Assembly: GCF_001282785.1 (NCBI RefSeq)
Contig: NZ_CVUA01000001.1
Span: 2,170,001 to 2,234,000 of the forward strand
Source: Halolamina sediminis
GTDB lineage: Archaea > Halobacteriota > Halobacteria > Halobacteriales > Haloferacaceae
Direction of reading: 5' to 3'
DNA: 64,000 bases
A program made the position numbers and the translations under genes. A model generated the notes under the pieces. That model was not told the DNA's origin, ran no database searches, and saw only the letters and a list, made by a program, of their open reading frames with translations. Below, one piece after another: positions 57,030-64,000 of the stretch (position 1 is its first letter; each line of letters begins with the position of its first letter).

Positions 57030-57242
57030 ATGGCCTGTGCCCACGAGCTCGACAGCGAGTACCTCACGACCACCGACAGCACCGTCACGGAGATCCGCGG
57101 TGCCGGCGAGTCGCTCCGCATCGACGTCATCCTCCCCTGCCCGGACTGCGGCCAGGCGCTCGAACTCACGCTGACCGAGGAGAGCCGTGAGGAGGTCGAC
57201 GTCGACTTCCCGCTCGACGACGCCGAGATCGCCAACAGCTAA
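57030..57242 (+). CDS. Small protein with one CxxC pair
   Basis: The 70-residue product begins MACAHELDSEYLTTTDSTV and has CPDC near residues 37-40 with an early Cys3/His5 pair that could complete a zinc site. It is acidic and soluble. It is divergent from the DUF5779-like gene and convergent with the next gene. Function unknown. Confidence 0.75.
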   Translation: MACAHELDSEYLTTTDSTVTEIRGAGESLRIDVILPCPDCGQALELTLTEESREEVDVDFPLDDAEIANS

Positions 57243-57261
57243 CGCCGGCGTCGGGGGCGTC

Positions 57262-57711
57262 CTACTCCTGGTACGCGATGCGGACCTGCTCCCAGCGCCC
57301 CTTCTCGACTAAGTGCTCCTGCAGCGCCTCCGCGTAGCGTTCGAGCAGCGCCTCGGCCTCCTCGGTCCGGTCGGGCTCGCCGCCGTCGCCGCCGCCACCG
57401 ACGCCGAGGGCGTCTTTCACCGAGGAGAACACGCCGTCGCCGCCACCGCCGTCGGCGCTGCCGCCCGGCCCGGCGCCCATCCCGCGTTCCATCTTCTCGA
57501 CCTCGGGCATGATCCCGGCCACCTTCTCCGTGTTCGGGACGATCCGGGCGTTCTCTGGGTCGTCGGCGTCGACGATATCGAACTCCGCCGCCGTCATGAT
57601 CAGCCCCCACTCCTGGTTCGAGAACGGGGAGTCACGGACCTCCGCGGCGAACTGCTGGTCGACCGCCATCCGTTCGCCGACGATGGCGTCGGTCCAGTCT
57701 GACTCGCTCAT
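57262..57711 (-). CDS. Conserved haloarchaeal protein (DUF5799-like)
   Basis: The 149-residue product starts MSESDWTDAIVGERMAVDQQF and has FSNQEWGLIMTA, a glycine-rich linker (GGSADGGGGDG) and a helical C-terminus (ALLERYAEALQEHL). The ATG at 57711 fits the family N-terminus, and a longer frame upstream adds 37 unrelated residues. Function unknown. The stretch 57712-57965 holds no other supported gene. Confidence 0.8.
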   Translation of the reverse strand: MSESDWTDAIVGERMAVDQQFAAEVRDSPFSNQEWGLIMTAAEFDIVDADDPENARIVPNTEKVAGIMPEVEKMERGMGAGPGGSADGGGGDGVFSSVKDALGVGGGGDGGEPDRTEEAEALLERYAEALQEHLVEKGRWEQVRIAYQE

Positions 57712-57965
57712 ACCACCCTCTACGCCGAGGGTGTGTTTCAGGGTTTCCCAAGCGGCGCTGCCCCCGCGCAGCATGGACCGACCGACTGTATAACTTACAG
57801 CGATACTCCGCATGAGCCCCACACGTTATCGCCCGTCTTTATCCGATATCCCATTCCGCTTTCGCTCGGAACAACCACAGTGGAAACGCCTGCAAGCGTC
57901 GAGGTATATCCGAAACGCGGCCCGACAAGTACTTATACCGGGACGCGATCCGAACGGGCACGGAG

Positions 57966-58133
57966 ATGAGCCGAACCATTCGCCGCGTCACACTGTTCGC
58001 ACTCTACCAACTCACGGTCCTGTTCGGGATCGCGCTGCTGCCGGTCGCGCTGTTCACCCGCCGACTTGGCGTCCCGCTGCCGCTCGGCCGAGCAGTCGAC
58101 AGCGCGAAGGCGGCCTACGAGGCGACGGAGTAG
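57966..58133 (+). CDS. Short membrane protein upstream of proteasome beta
   Basis: The 55-residue product starts MSRTIRRVTLFALYQLTVLFG and has one clear helix (residues 8-30) followed by a soluble, Ala-rich tail. The N-terminal Arg residues suggest the tail is outside. A TATA-like TACTTATA at 57930-57937 lies about 30 bp upstream. No family is recognised, but the frame is clean. Confidence 0.6.
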   Translation: MSRTIRRVTLFALYQLTVLFGIALLPVALFTRRLGVPLPLGRAVDSAKAAYEATE

Positions 58134-58215
58134 TCGGGGGAGTTTTTCGCGGAGCGCCCGCCCGCGAAGCGGCGCCGTCGGGGTTTCGGAACCGGGGAGT
58201 TCTCCCCGAAGGGGT

Positions 58216-58223
58216 GGCTTTAT
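58216..58223 (+). promoter_or_regulatory. TATA box of the proteasome beta gene
   Basis: GGCTTTATC lies about 30 bp before the ATG at 58250, the spacing expected for a nearly leaderless transcript. Confidence 0.55.
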
Positions 58224-58249
58224 CAGCGTTCCCCGATTAGCGTTCGTCA

Positions 58250-58975
58250 ATGCGAACACCTGCTGATCAGTCAGGGCTCGACCCGCTGAGCGGCGACCAG
58301 TCCGACGTCTTCGGCCCCGAACTCGGGGAGTTCCCCCACGCCGACGAGCGTCGTGCACAGGCCGGGACCGACGAGGGGATGAAGACCGGGACGACCACGA
58401 TCGGCATCAACGCCGGCGACGCGGTCGTGCTGGCGACGGACATGCGTGCCAGCATGGGTAACATGGTCTCCAGTAAGGACGTCCAGAAGGTCGAGCAGAT
58501 CCACCCGACGGGCGCGCTCACTATCGCCGGCTCGGTGTCGGCGGCCCAGTCGCTGATCGAGACGCTGAAAGCCGAGTCGAACCTGTTCGAGGTCCGCCGG
58601 AGCAAGCAGATGTCGATGCAGGCGCTCTCCACGCTGACGGGTAACCTCCTGCGCTCGGGCGCGTTCTACATCGTCTCCCCCATCCTCGGCGGCGTCGACG
58701 ACACCGGCGCGCACGTCTACTCCATCGACGCGCTGGGCGGCACCACCGAGGAGGACTACGCCGTCTCCGGCTCCGGCTCCCAGTTCGCGCTGGGCGTGCT
58801 CGAACAGGAGTTCGACGAGGAGATGGGTATCGAGGACGCGAAGACCGTCGCGACGAAGGCGATCAAGAGCGCGATGGAGCGGGACACCGCCTCCGGCAAC
58901 GGGATCAACATCGCCGTCGTGACCGACGAGGGCGTCGAGGTCACGAAGGAGAAGGAGATCGACAAGCTGCTCTAA
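58250..58975 (+). CDS. psmB: Proteasome subunit beta
   Basis: The 241-residue precursor has a 47-residue propeptide removed before Thr48 (KTG|TTTIGI), exposing the catalytic Thr. Asp64 and Lys80 (Asp17 and Lys33 of the mature chain) complete the active site, and SGSGSQFALGVLE supplies the later catalytic region. It forms the proteolytic chamber of the 20S proteasome with the alpha subunit at 27275. Confidence 0.97.
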   Translation: MRTPADQSGLDPLSGDQSDVFGPELGEFPHADERRAQAGTDEGMKTGTTTIGINAGDAVVLATDMRASMGNMVSSKDVQKVEQIHPTGALTIAGSVSAAQSLIETLKAESNLFEVRRSKQMSMQALSTLTGNLLRSGAFYIVSPILGGVDDTGAHVYSIDALGGTTEEDYAVSGSGSQFALGVLEQEFDEEMGIEDAKTVATKAIKSAMERDTASGNGINIAVVTDEGVEVTKEKEIDKLL

Positions 58976-59107
58976 ACCGACCGCGGCGCGCGACCGGCAG
59001 CGACCGTCGTGTCGCTGCTCGGAGCCGATGCCGCGATCGTGTCTGTACGAAAACACTCGCGTTTCACGTTCTCCGGTCTGCCACGACCGACCAGCCGCGC
59101 CGCCGTC

Positions 59108-60643
59108 CTACGCCCAGTCCGCGAACGCCCCCTGCAGCAGCGTCTCCCGCTGCTGGTGGACGTACTCGCGTTTGGTATCCTGCACCGCGTCGGCGAACGG
59201 TTCGCCGTCCTCGATCCGGCCGCGCGCGCGGTCGAGCTTCCACGACGCCGGCGTCACGCGGTTCTCGACGCGGTGGCGCAGCGGCGCGAGGTACTCCTCG
59301 GCGGCCGCCGTCGAGCAACCCGCCGACTGCAGCCCCGCACTCGCGTTCGCGAGCAGGTCGTCGTACAGGTCGTCGGTGTCGGTCGTCCGCTCGCCGTCGG
59401 CGGTGATCCAGTGGAGGTCGGCGTCCAGCCCCTCCCGTACTGCCTCGTAGAAGTTCGACTCGGCGGTCGCCCAGTCCAGTTCGTCGACCGGGTGGCCGTG
59501 ACGGGGGAGCTGCTGCATCAGCCCCGCGAACGCCGCGAGGAACGAGACGGTATCTTTCACGGTCGGCTGGCCGGGCAGCGGGCGGAACTCGATGCGGGCG
59601 TTGGCGTCCGAGCGGGTCGAGCCGCCGAACACCGGCCGGACCCAGCGCCAGTACGTGCCGTGTTTCGCCCGGAACGTCGGGAACTGGTCGTCGAAGCGCT
59701 CGCCGTCGTCGTCGGTCGGGATCGGCACCACCACGTCGTCGCCCGCGATGCGGTCGACCGCCTCCTCGACGGTGTCCAGATCCGCCGGGAACGCGACCTT
59801 CTCCGCGTCATCGGTGTTGAGCACCGACTCGAACACGGCGATGCGGTGTTCCATGTACGCCTCGTCGAGGATCGTCTCGGCGTCGACGCCGTCCTCGTAG
59901 ATGTCCGGCGGGAAGAACGGCGCGTTCACGCCGAGTGCGAGGAGCGGGCCGGCGATCCGCAGCGCGTACGTGTGGTGTCGGGGGAGGTCGGCCGCCCGGC
60001 TCATCTGGTAGTGGGGCTGGATCGACGTGATCAGGCTCTCGGGCATCACCGTGTCGGCTTCGAGGTCGACGTTGGGCGCGTCGACGGTCATCGGCGGATC
60101 GATCGCGTCGGTGTTGGACATCGCGTGGTAGCGCACGGCGTCGCTCATGTTGACCGCGATCCGGACGCCGTCGTCGACGACGCTGTCGGTGAGATACTCC
60201 CGAGCGGTCTCGCCCGCGGGCGGGATCGTCCAGATCCCGTCGCTGACCAGCCGCATCCCTTCGGCCTTGGTGCAGTCCCGGGCGTTCTGGAGGTGTGAGC
60301 GGATCTCGGCGGACTGTGCGGCCATCCCGTAGCTGTTGAACGGCTGCGGGCTGGTGGTCATCTCGGCGTTGTGCAGCCCGAGCTCCTTCTCGAAGTCGAT
60401 CAGGTCGAACAGCCGCCGGGGCACCCGCATCAGCGTGCCGTCGGTCGCGTCGTTCTCGGCCCACCGGCCGTCGGCGGCGGCGTAGAACTCGTACTCCATC
60501 CCCACCACCGAGCGGTGGTTGTCGAACGCCCCCTCGCGGAGCAGCGACTTCACGACTTCCGCGTCCTGGGCGGCCTGCTGGGCGAACGCGTCTGGGTCGA
60601 CCGACTGCAGCTCCCTGACGCGATCGGCGAGCGTCTGATCCAT
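59108..60643 (-). CDS. Glutamate-cysteine-ligase-like (GCS2 superfamily) protein
   Basis: The 511-residue product has VVGMEYEFYAAADGRW and ELGLHNAEMTTSPQPFN, typical of the carboxylate-amine ligase fold of GCS2 enzymes (ATP-dependent gamma-glutamyl bond formation). ARIEFRPLPGQPTVKD matches the C-terminal catalytic part. It is longer than the usual 360-380 residues. Haloarchaea use gamma-glutamylcysteine as a thiol, so this could be a paralogue with another amine. The ATG at 60643 is chosen, and the huge upstream frame is a shadow of ligA. Confidence 0.8.
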   Translation of the reverse strand: MDQTLADRVRELQSVDPDAFAQQAAQDAEVVKSLLREGAFDNHRSVVGMEYEFYAAADGRWAENDATDGTLMRVPRRLFDLIDFEKELGLHNAEMTTSPQPFNSYGMAAQSAEIRSHLQNARDCTKAEGMRLVSDGIWTIPPAGETAREYLTDSVVDDGVRIAVNMSDAVRYHAMSNTDAIDPPMTVDAPNVDLEADTVMPESLITSIQPHYQMSRAADLPRHHTYALRIAGPLLALGVNAPFFPPDIYEDGVDAETILDEAYMEHRIAVFESVLNTDDAEKVAFPADLDTVEEAVDRIAGDDVVVPIPTDDDGERFDDQFPTFRAKHGTYWRWVRPVFGGSTRSDANARIEFRPLPGQPTVKDTVSFLAAFAGLMQQLPRHGHPVDELDWATAESNFYEAVREGLDADLHWITADGERTTDTDDLYDDLLANASAGLQSAGCSTAAAEEYLAPLRHRVENRVTPASWKLDRARGRIEDGEPFADAVQDTKREYVHQQRETLLQGAFADWA

Positions 60644-60739
60644 GCCCGTGGCTGTGTGTACGGACAGGGAAGAACCCGTGGGCCGACGGCCGGCGCCGCA
60701 TCGGGGGCCTTTTTTGGGGGTTGGTCCTACCCCAGTCAG

Positions 60740-62455
60740 ATGCAGTTCGCCGCCTTCGCCGACCGCGCCGCCGAACTGGAGGCCGAGCCCGCCGACCTCG
60801 AGACCGGCTCGCTGGTCGCGGATCTGCTCCGGGACGCCGGCAGCGAGATCGAGACCGTCGCGCGCTTCCTCCAGGGCCGGGTGTTCCCGGGCTGGGACGC
60901 CCGTACGCTCGACGTGGGGCCCGCGCTCTGCTACGAGGCGCTCGCGAAAGCTGCCGGCACGAACGTCACCGCCGACGACGTCGAGGAGCGACTGGCCGAC
61001 GAAGGCGAGATCGGCGCCGTCGCAGCGGGGCTGAACCTCGGCGGCCAACAGGGGCTCGGTGCGTTCGCGAGCGGCGACGCGGGCGGCGACGGCCCCACGC
61101 TGGCCGAGGTCGACGAGGCGCTCCGGGAGGTCGCCGCCGCCGAGGGGGAAGGCAGCGAGGACACCAAGCTCGCGACGCTGTTCGGCCTGTTCTCGCGAGT
61201 GAGCGACGCGGAGGCGCGCTACCTCGCCCGGCTCGTGCTGGGGGAGATGCGGCTGGGTGTCGGCGAGGGCACCGTCCGTGACGCGATCGCAGAAGCGTTC
61301 GAGGTCGACCCGGGGCTGGTCGCCGACGCGCTCCAAGTGAGCAACGACTACGGTCGAGTCGCCCGGATCGCCCGCGATGAGGGCGACGACGGGCTCGCCG
61401 AGATGAGCCTCACTGTCGGCCGGCCCGTGCAGTCGATGCTCGCCCAGGCCGGCACCGTCACCGGCGCGCTGGAGTCGTGGGACGAAGTCGCCGCGGAGAT
61501 CAAGTTCGACGGCGCTCGCGTCCAGCTCCACCACCATCCGGAGGGGATCGCGCCGCCCGAGGCCAACCGCGAGCCGACGCCCGAGGACCCGACGGTCCGG
61601 CTCTACTCGCGGAACACCTCGGAGGTCACCGACGCGCTCCCGGAGATCCGGGAGTACGCGGAGGAGCGACTGACGGCGCCGGCGATCCTCGACGGCGAGG
61701 TCGTCGCGGTCGACGACGACGGCGGCCCGCTGCCGTTCCAGGAGGTGCTCCGGCGGTTCCGCCGGAAGCACGACGTCGAGCAGATGCGCGAGGCGGTCGA
61801 ACTCGAACTCCACGCGTTCGACTGCCTGCTCGACGGTCGGGAAGGAACCGAGGAGACTGATCTCCTCGACCGGCCGTTCCGGGAGCGCCACGACCGGCTC
61901 TCGGAACTCCTGCCCGAGGCCGCCAGCGAGGTGCTCTACAGCGACGACGCCGACGAGATCGAGGCGTTCGAGCAGGGCGCACTTTCGGCGGGTCACGAGG
62001 GGATCATGCTCAAACGGCCCGACTCGGCGTACACTCCCGGCGACCGCGGGCAGGACTGGCTCAAGCGCAAGCCCGACGTGGAGACGCTGGACTGCGTCGT
62101 CGTCGGCGCGGAGTGGGGCGAGGGGCGCCGCGCCAACGAGTTCGGGACGTTCCTGCTCGCGGTGGGGGCCGACGACGGCTACGAGACGGTCGGGAAGGTG
62201 GCGACGGGGATCACCGACGAGAAGCTCGCCGAGCTCACCGACCTGCTCGAACCCCACGTCGTCAGCGAGGACGGCCAGACCGTCGAGTTCCGGGCCGAGG
62301 TCGTGTTCGAGGTGGGGTACGAGGAGATTCAGGCGTCGCCGACCTACGGCGCCGGCTACGCGCTGCGGTTCCCGCGGTTCGTGGGGGTTCGGGAGGATAA
62401 GTCGCCGGGAGATGCGGATACTGTGGAGCGTGTAGAGCGGTTGGCCAACGACTGA
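60740..62455 (+). CDS. ATP-dependent DNA ligase
   Basis: The 571-residue product is a type I archaeal ligase: an N-terminal DNA-binding domain, the adenylation Lys255 in EIKFDGAR (about 253-260), LYSRNTSEVT, DGEVVAVD (motif III-IV), GIMLKR and WLKRKPD (motif V), then an OB-fold C-terminus. It seals nicks after replication and repair. The divergent GCS2-like gene starts 96 bp upstream. Confidence 0.96.
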   Translation: MQFAAFADRAAELEAEPADLETGSLVADLLRDAGSEIETVARFLQGRVFPGWDARTLDVGPALCYEALAKAAGTNVTADDVEERLADEGEIGAVAAGLNLGGQQGLGAFASGDAGGDGPTLAEVDEALREVAAAEGEGSEDTKLATLFGLFSRVSDAEARYLARLVLGEMRLGVGEGTVRDAIAEAFEVDPGLVADALQVSNDYGRVARIARDEGDDGLAEMSLTVGRPVQSMLAQAGTVTGALESWDEVAAEIKFDGARVQLHHHPEGIAPPEANREPTPEDPTVRLYSRNTSEVTDALPEIREYAEERLTAPAILDGEVVAVDDDGGPLPFQEVLRRFRRKHDVEQMREAVELELHAFDCLLDGREGTEETDLLDRPFRERHDRLSELLPEAASEVLYSDDADEIEAFEQGALSAGHEGIMLKRPDSAYTPGDRGQDWLKRKPDVETLDCVVVGAEWGEGRRANEFGTFLLAVGADDGYETVGKVATGITDEKLAELTDLLEPHVVSEDGQTVEFRAEVVFEVGYEEIQASPTYGAGYALRFPRFVGVREDKSPGDADTVERVERLAND

Positions 62456-62500
62456 TCGGTTTGAAGAGGGTTTGTTTCGACAGTCTGTCGACTCGTTAGC

Positions 62501-62890
62501 TACTGCAACGGCGACAGCATGTCGATCGTTGGCACCTTGTGACCGCACCGCCCCGCACAGCCCACAGCCCTCCCCAACCGATTCGGTCGCTCCTTCGTCG
62601 CTCCCTCGTCCTCCGAGAGAGCAAGCTCTCACGTGCCCTCGCTCGGTTCACTCGCGAGGACCTCGCGCTGACACGCCGCACGAGGCCGCGTGCGCTTCGC
62701 GCCACTGCTGGCTGCGGTGCGGTGGCGGAGCGGTGGACGCCGCGGCCTCGCACCGGTCGCGAGGCCGCGGGGAGGGGTGGGGACTTGGCGCTGCGCCGGG
62801 CCTCGTGCCCGGCGCACTGCAGTCGCAAGGTTCCAACATTCGAACTGCTGTCGCCGTCGCGGTTGCTGTCTCAGTTGCCAACGATCGAAC
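62501..62890 (+). repeat. Intact dispersed intergenic repeat with inverted ends
   Basis: The reverse complement of 62501-62540 matches 62825-62864 at about four of five positions. Between the arms lie hairpins (CCGCGGCCTCG ... CGAGGCCGCGG at about 62741-62770, and CCGGGCC-CGTGCCCGG at about 62796-62812). The right part resembles the two fragments at 7871-7907 and 11193-11250. Cys- and Arg-rich frames in it are not acidic and are not genes. The 530-bp gap 62456-62985 holds this element only. Confidence 0.7.
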
Positions 62891-62985
62891 TGCTGTCGTA
62901 GCAACTCCCGTCAGTAGCTGTTCGAAAAACCACGCCGAATACCGCTCCACCAACCCCTAAGAACCCCCCGACCCCACCGTCGAGC

Positions 62986-63765
62986 ATGACTGTCCACCAC
63001 GACGGCCTCGCCGTCACGTGGCTCGGCTACGCGACCACGCGCATCGAGACGCCGGGCGGCTTCGTCGCCTACCTCGACCCCGGCCGCTACGGCGTGCTCA
63101 CGGGCGACTGGACCCCCGTCGGCGGCGGCAACCCCAAGGACGCCGCCCACCCGCGGGCGACCGACTACCGCCCCGAGGACGCTAATCTGGTCTGCATCAC
63201 CCACGACCACCACTACGACGCCGACGGGATCCGCCGCGTCGCGAACGAGGACACCACCGTCGTCGTCTACGAGGCCGTCGACCCGGCGGGGATCGACCGC
63301 GACGTCGATCCCGTCTCCGAACTCCCGGGCGAGGTCGTCCGGATCGGCGAGGAGGACCACCTCGCGGTCGAGGGCGTCGACGGCGGCGCCGATGTCTGGT
63401 CCGTCCCGGCGTACAACGAGCCCGACGGCCCCCGGGCCGACGAGGACGGGAACGTCAGCCATCCGAAGGGGTTCGGCGTCGGCTACCGGCTCGCGATCGG
63501 CGGCACGTCGGTGTTCTGGCCGGGCGACAGCGACGCGCTGGACGCGTTCGCGGAGCTCTCGGTCTCGCTGTTCCTCGCGAACATCGCCGGCACCGTCGTC
63601 AGCAGCGCCGCGGAGTCGGCCGACCTCGCCGAGCGCATGGAGCCGGATCTGGTGCTGCCGGTCCACTACAACACGATCGAGATCCTGCAGGCGGACTCGG
63701 GGGAGTTCGTAAAGGACGTCGCGAAACGGGGCATCCCGGTGGTGTTAGACGAACGGGAGGGGTGA
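62986..63765 (+). CDS. Metallo-beta-lactamase fold hydrolase
   Basis: The 259-residue product has LAVTWLGYATTRIETPGGF and a HDHHYDADG metal motif at residues 73-81, in place of the standard HxHxDH but close to it. It also has SVFWPGDSD and LPVHYNTIE. It resembles UlaG-like MBL proteins acting on phosphoesters or lactones. It stands alone near the window end. Confidence 0.88.
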   Translation: MTVHHDGLAVTWLGYATTRIETPGGFVAYLDPGRYGVLTGDWTPVGGGNPKDAAHPRATDYRPEDANLVCITHDHHYDADGIRRVANEDTTVVVYEAVDPAGIDRDVDPVSELPGEVVRIGEEDHLAVEGVDGGADVWSVPAYNEPDGPRADEDGNVSHPKGFGVGYRLAIGGTSVFWPGDSDALDAFAELSVSLFLANIAGTVVSSAAESADLAERMEPDLVLPVHYNTIEILQADSGEFVKDVAKRGIPVVLDEREG

Positions 63766-63783
63766 AGCGGACCGTCGCGTCGG

Positions 63784-64000
63784 TCAGTGCGCGGCTTCCC
63801 CTGACGGCGCCGCCATCGACTCGATCTCGAGGATGACGACGTTCGCGGTCGTGTCCTTCCCGTCGACGGTGCCCTCGACGACCAGCGCCGACAGCGGGGT
63901 CGGACCCGCGCGCACGTCGTCGCCCTCGTGGAACTGCTTGACCGAGCCGCGCAGGTGGAGTTCCGCCCGGCAGAGGTCGGGGTTGTGGACGCTAGTGAGG
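63784..64000 (-). CDS. Partial gene, C-terminal 71 residues only
   Basis: The minus-strand frame is open from the window edge to a TGA at 63784-63786. The visible end includes VHNPDLCRAELHLRGSVKQF, and LSALVVEGTVDGKDT with regular beta-strand alternation. It suggests a small beta domain. I do not recognise the family from this fragment. Confidence 0.6.
   Translation of the reverse strand, partial: LTSVHNPDLCRAELHLRGSVKQFHEGDDVRAGPTPLSALVVEGTVDGKDTTANVVILEIESMAAPSGEAAH

Noticed and set aside
59108-62632. Minus-strand open frame of 1,174 codons
   Set aside because: Only the 3' half (59108-60643) is a real protein. The rest is antisense to DNA ligase and Arg/Val-rich, a common artefact in GC-rich DNA.
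62539-62960. ORFs in the gap after DNA ligase
   Set aside because: Products are Arg/Cys-rich without acidic bias, several strands are open at once, and the stretch is explained by the intergenic repeat.

Overview
The window is GC-rich DNA from a halophilic archaeon (class Halobacteria). The evidence is archaeal: 16S, 23S and 5S rRNA with a tRNA-Ala(UGC) spacer and long processing stems, a TATA-binding protein, ribosomal protein S17e, proteasome alpha and beta subunits, coenzyme F420 genes and archease. The predicted proteins are strongly acidic, Tat lipoproteins are present, and several promoters have TATA boxes close to the start codon. I cannot name the genus with confidence.

Layout. 1-7.7 kb: a DoxX-like membrane protein cut by the window edge, archease with a DUF502 membrane protein, two universal stress proteins (one internally shortened), a nitroreductase and a HerA-like ATPase. 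7.87-11.25 kb: an accessory island of lower GC bounded by 17-bp repeats. It carries a lipoprotein, an unknown ORF, an intact IS6-family element with an 8-bp target duplication, and a type 2 isopentenyl-diphosphate isomerase. It splits an intergenic repeat whose uninterrupted relative lies at 62.5-62.9 kb. 11.3-22.6 kb: NurA nuclease, then F420 and one-carbon genes (mer-like, cofE, cofD, a Dus-like protein, a CitG-like protein, DUF447), a PAC2 protein and a geranylgeranyl-reductase-type flavoprotein.

22.6-29.3 kb: rps17e, thyX, a secreted nuclease, mobA, a yqeC-like gene, a polysaccharide deacetylase, a proteasome alpha subunit with a 14-codon leader ORF, and an amidohydrolase. 29.3-41.8 kb: tRNA-Glu with a duplicated 3' end, small zinc and membrane proteins, a phosphoesterase, a cytochrome oxidase operon (coxB, fused coxA-coxC, a subunit IV-like protein), an aldehyde:ferredoxin oxidoreductase family enzyme with a MoaD/SAMP-like protein, and a YchF-type GTPase. 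41.9-46.9 kb: the rRNA operon on the minus strand, divergent from the TATA-binding protein gene.

47.9-64 kb: an erythromycin-esterase-like enzyme, an XPB-like helicase with an MgsA-C-terminal-like protein, a CaiB/BaiF CoA transferase, tRNA-Tyr (again with a duplicated 3' fragment), an EamA transporter, several small haloarchaeal proteins, proteasome beta, a glutamate-cysteine-ligase-like protein, ATP-dependent DNA ligase, the intergenic repeat and a metallo-beta-lactamase-fold hydrolase.

Most of the window is ordinary haloarchaeal core genome. The parts that stand out are the island at 7.9-11.2 kb inside a dispersed repeat, and the two tRNA genes each followed by a short copy of its own 3' end.
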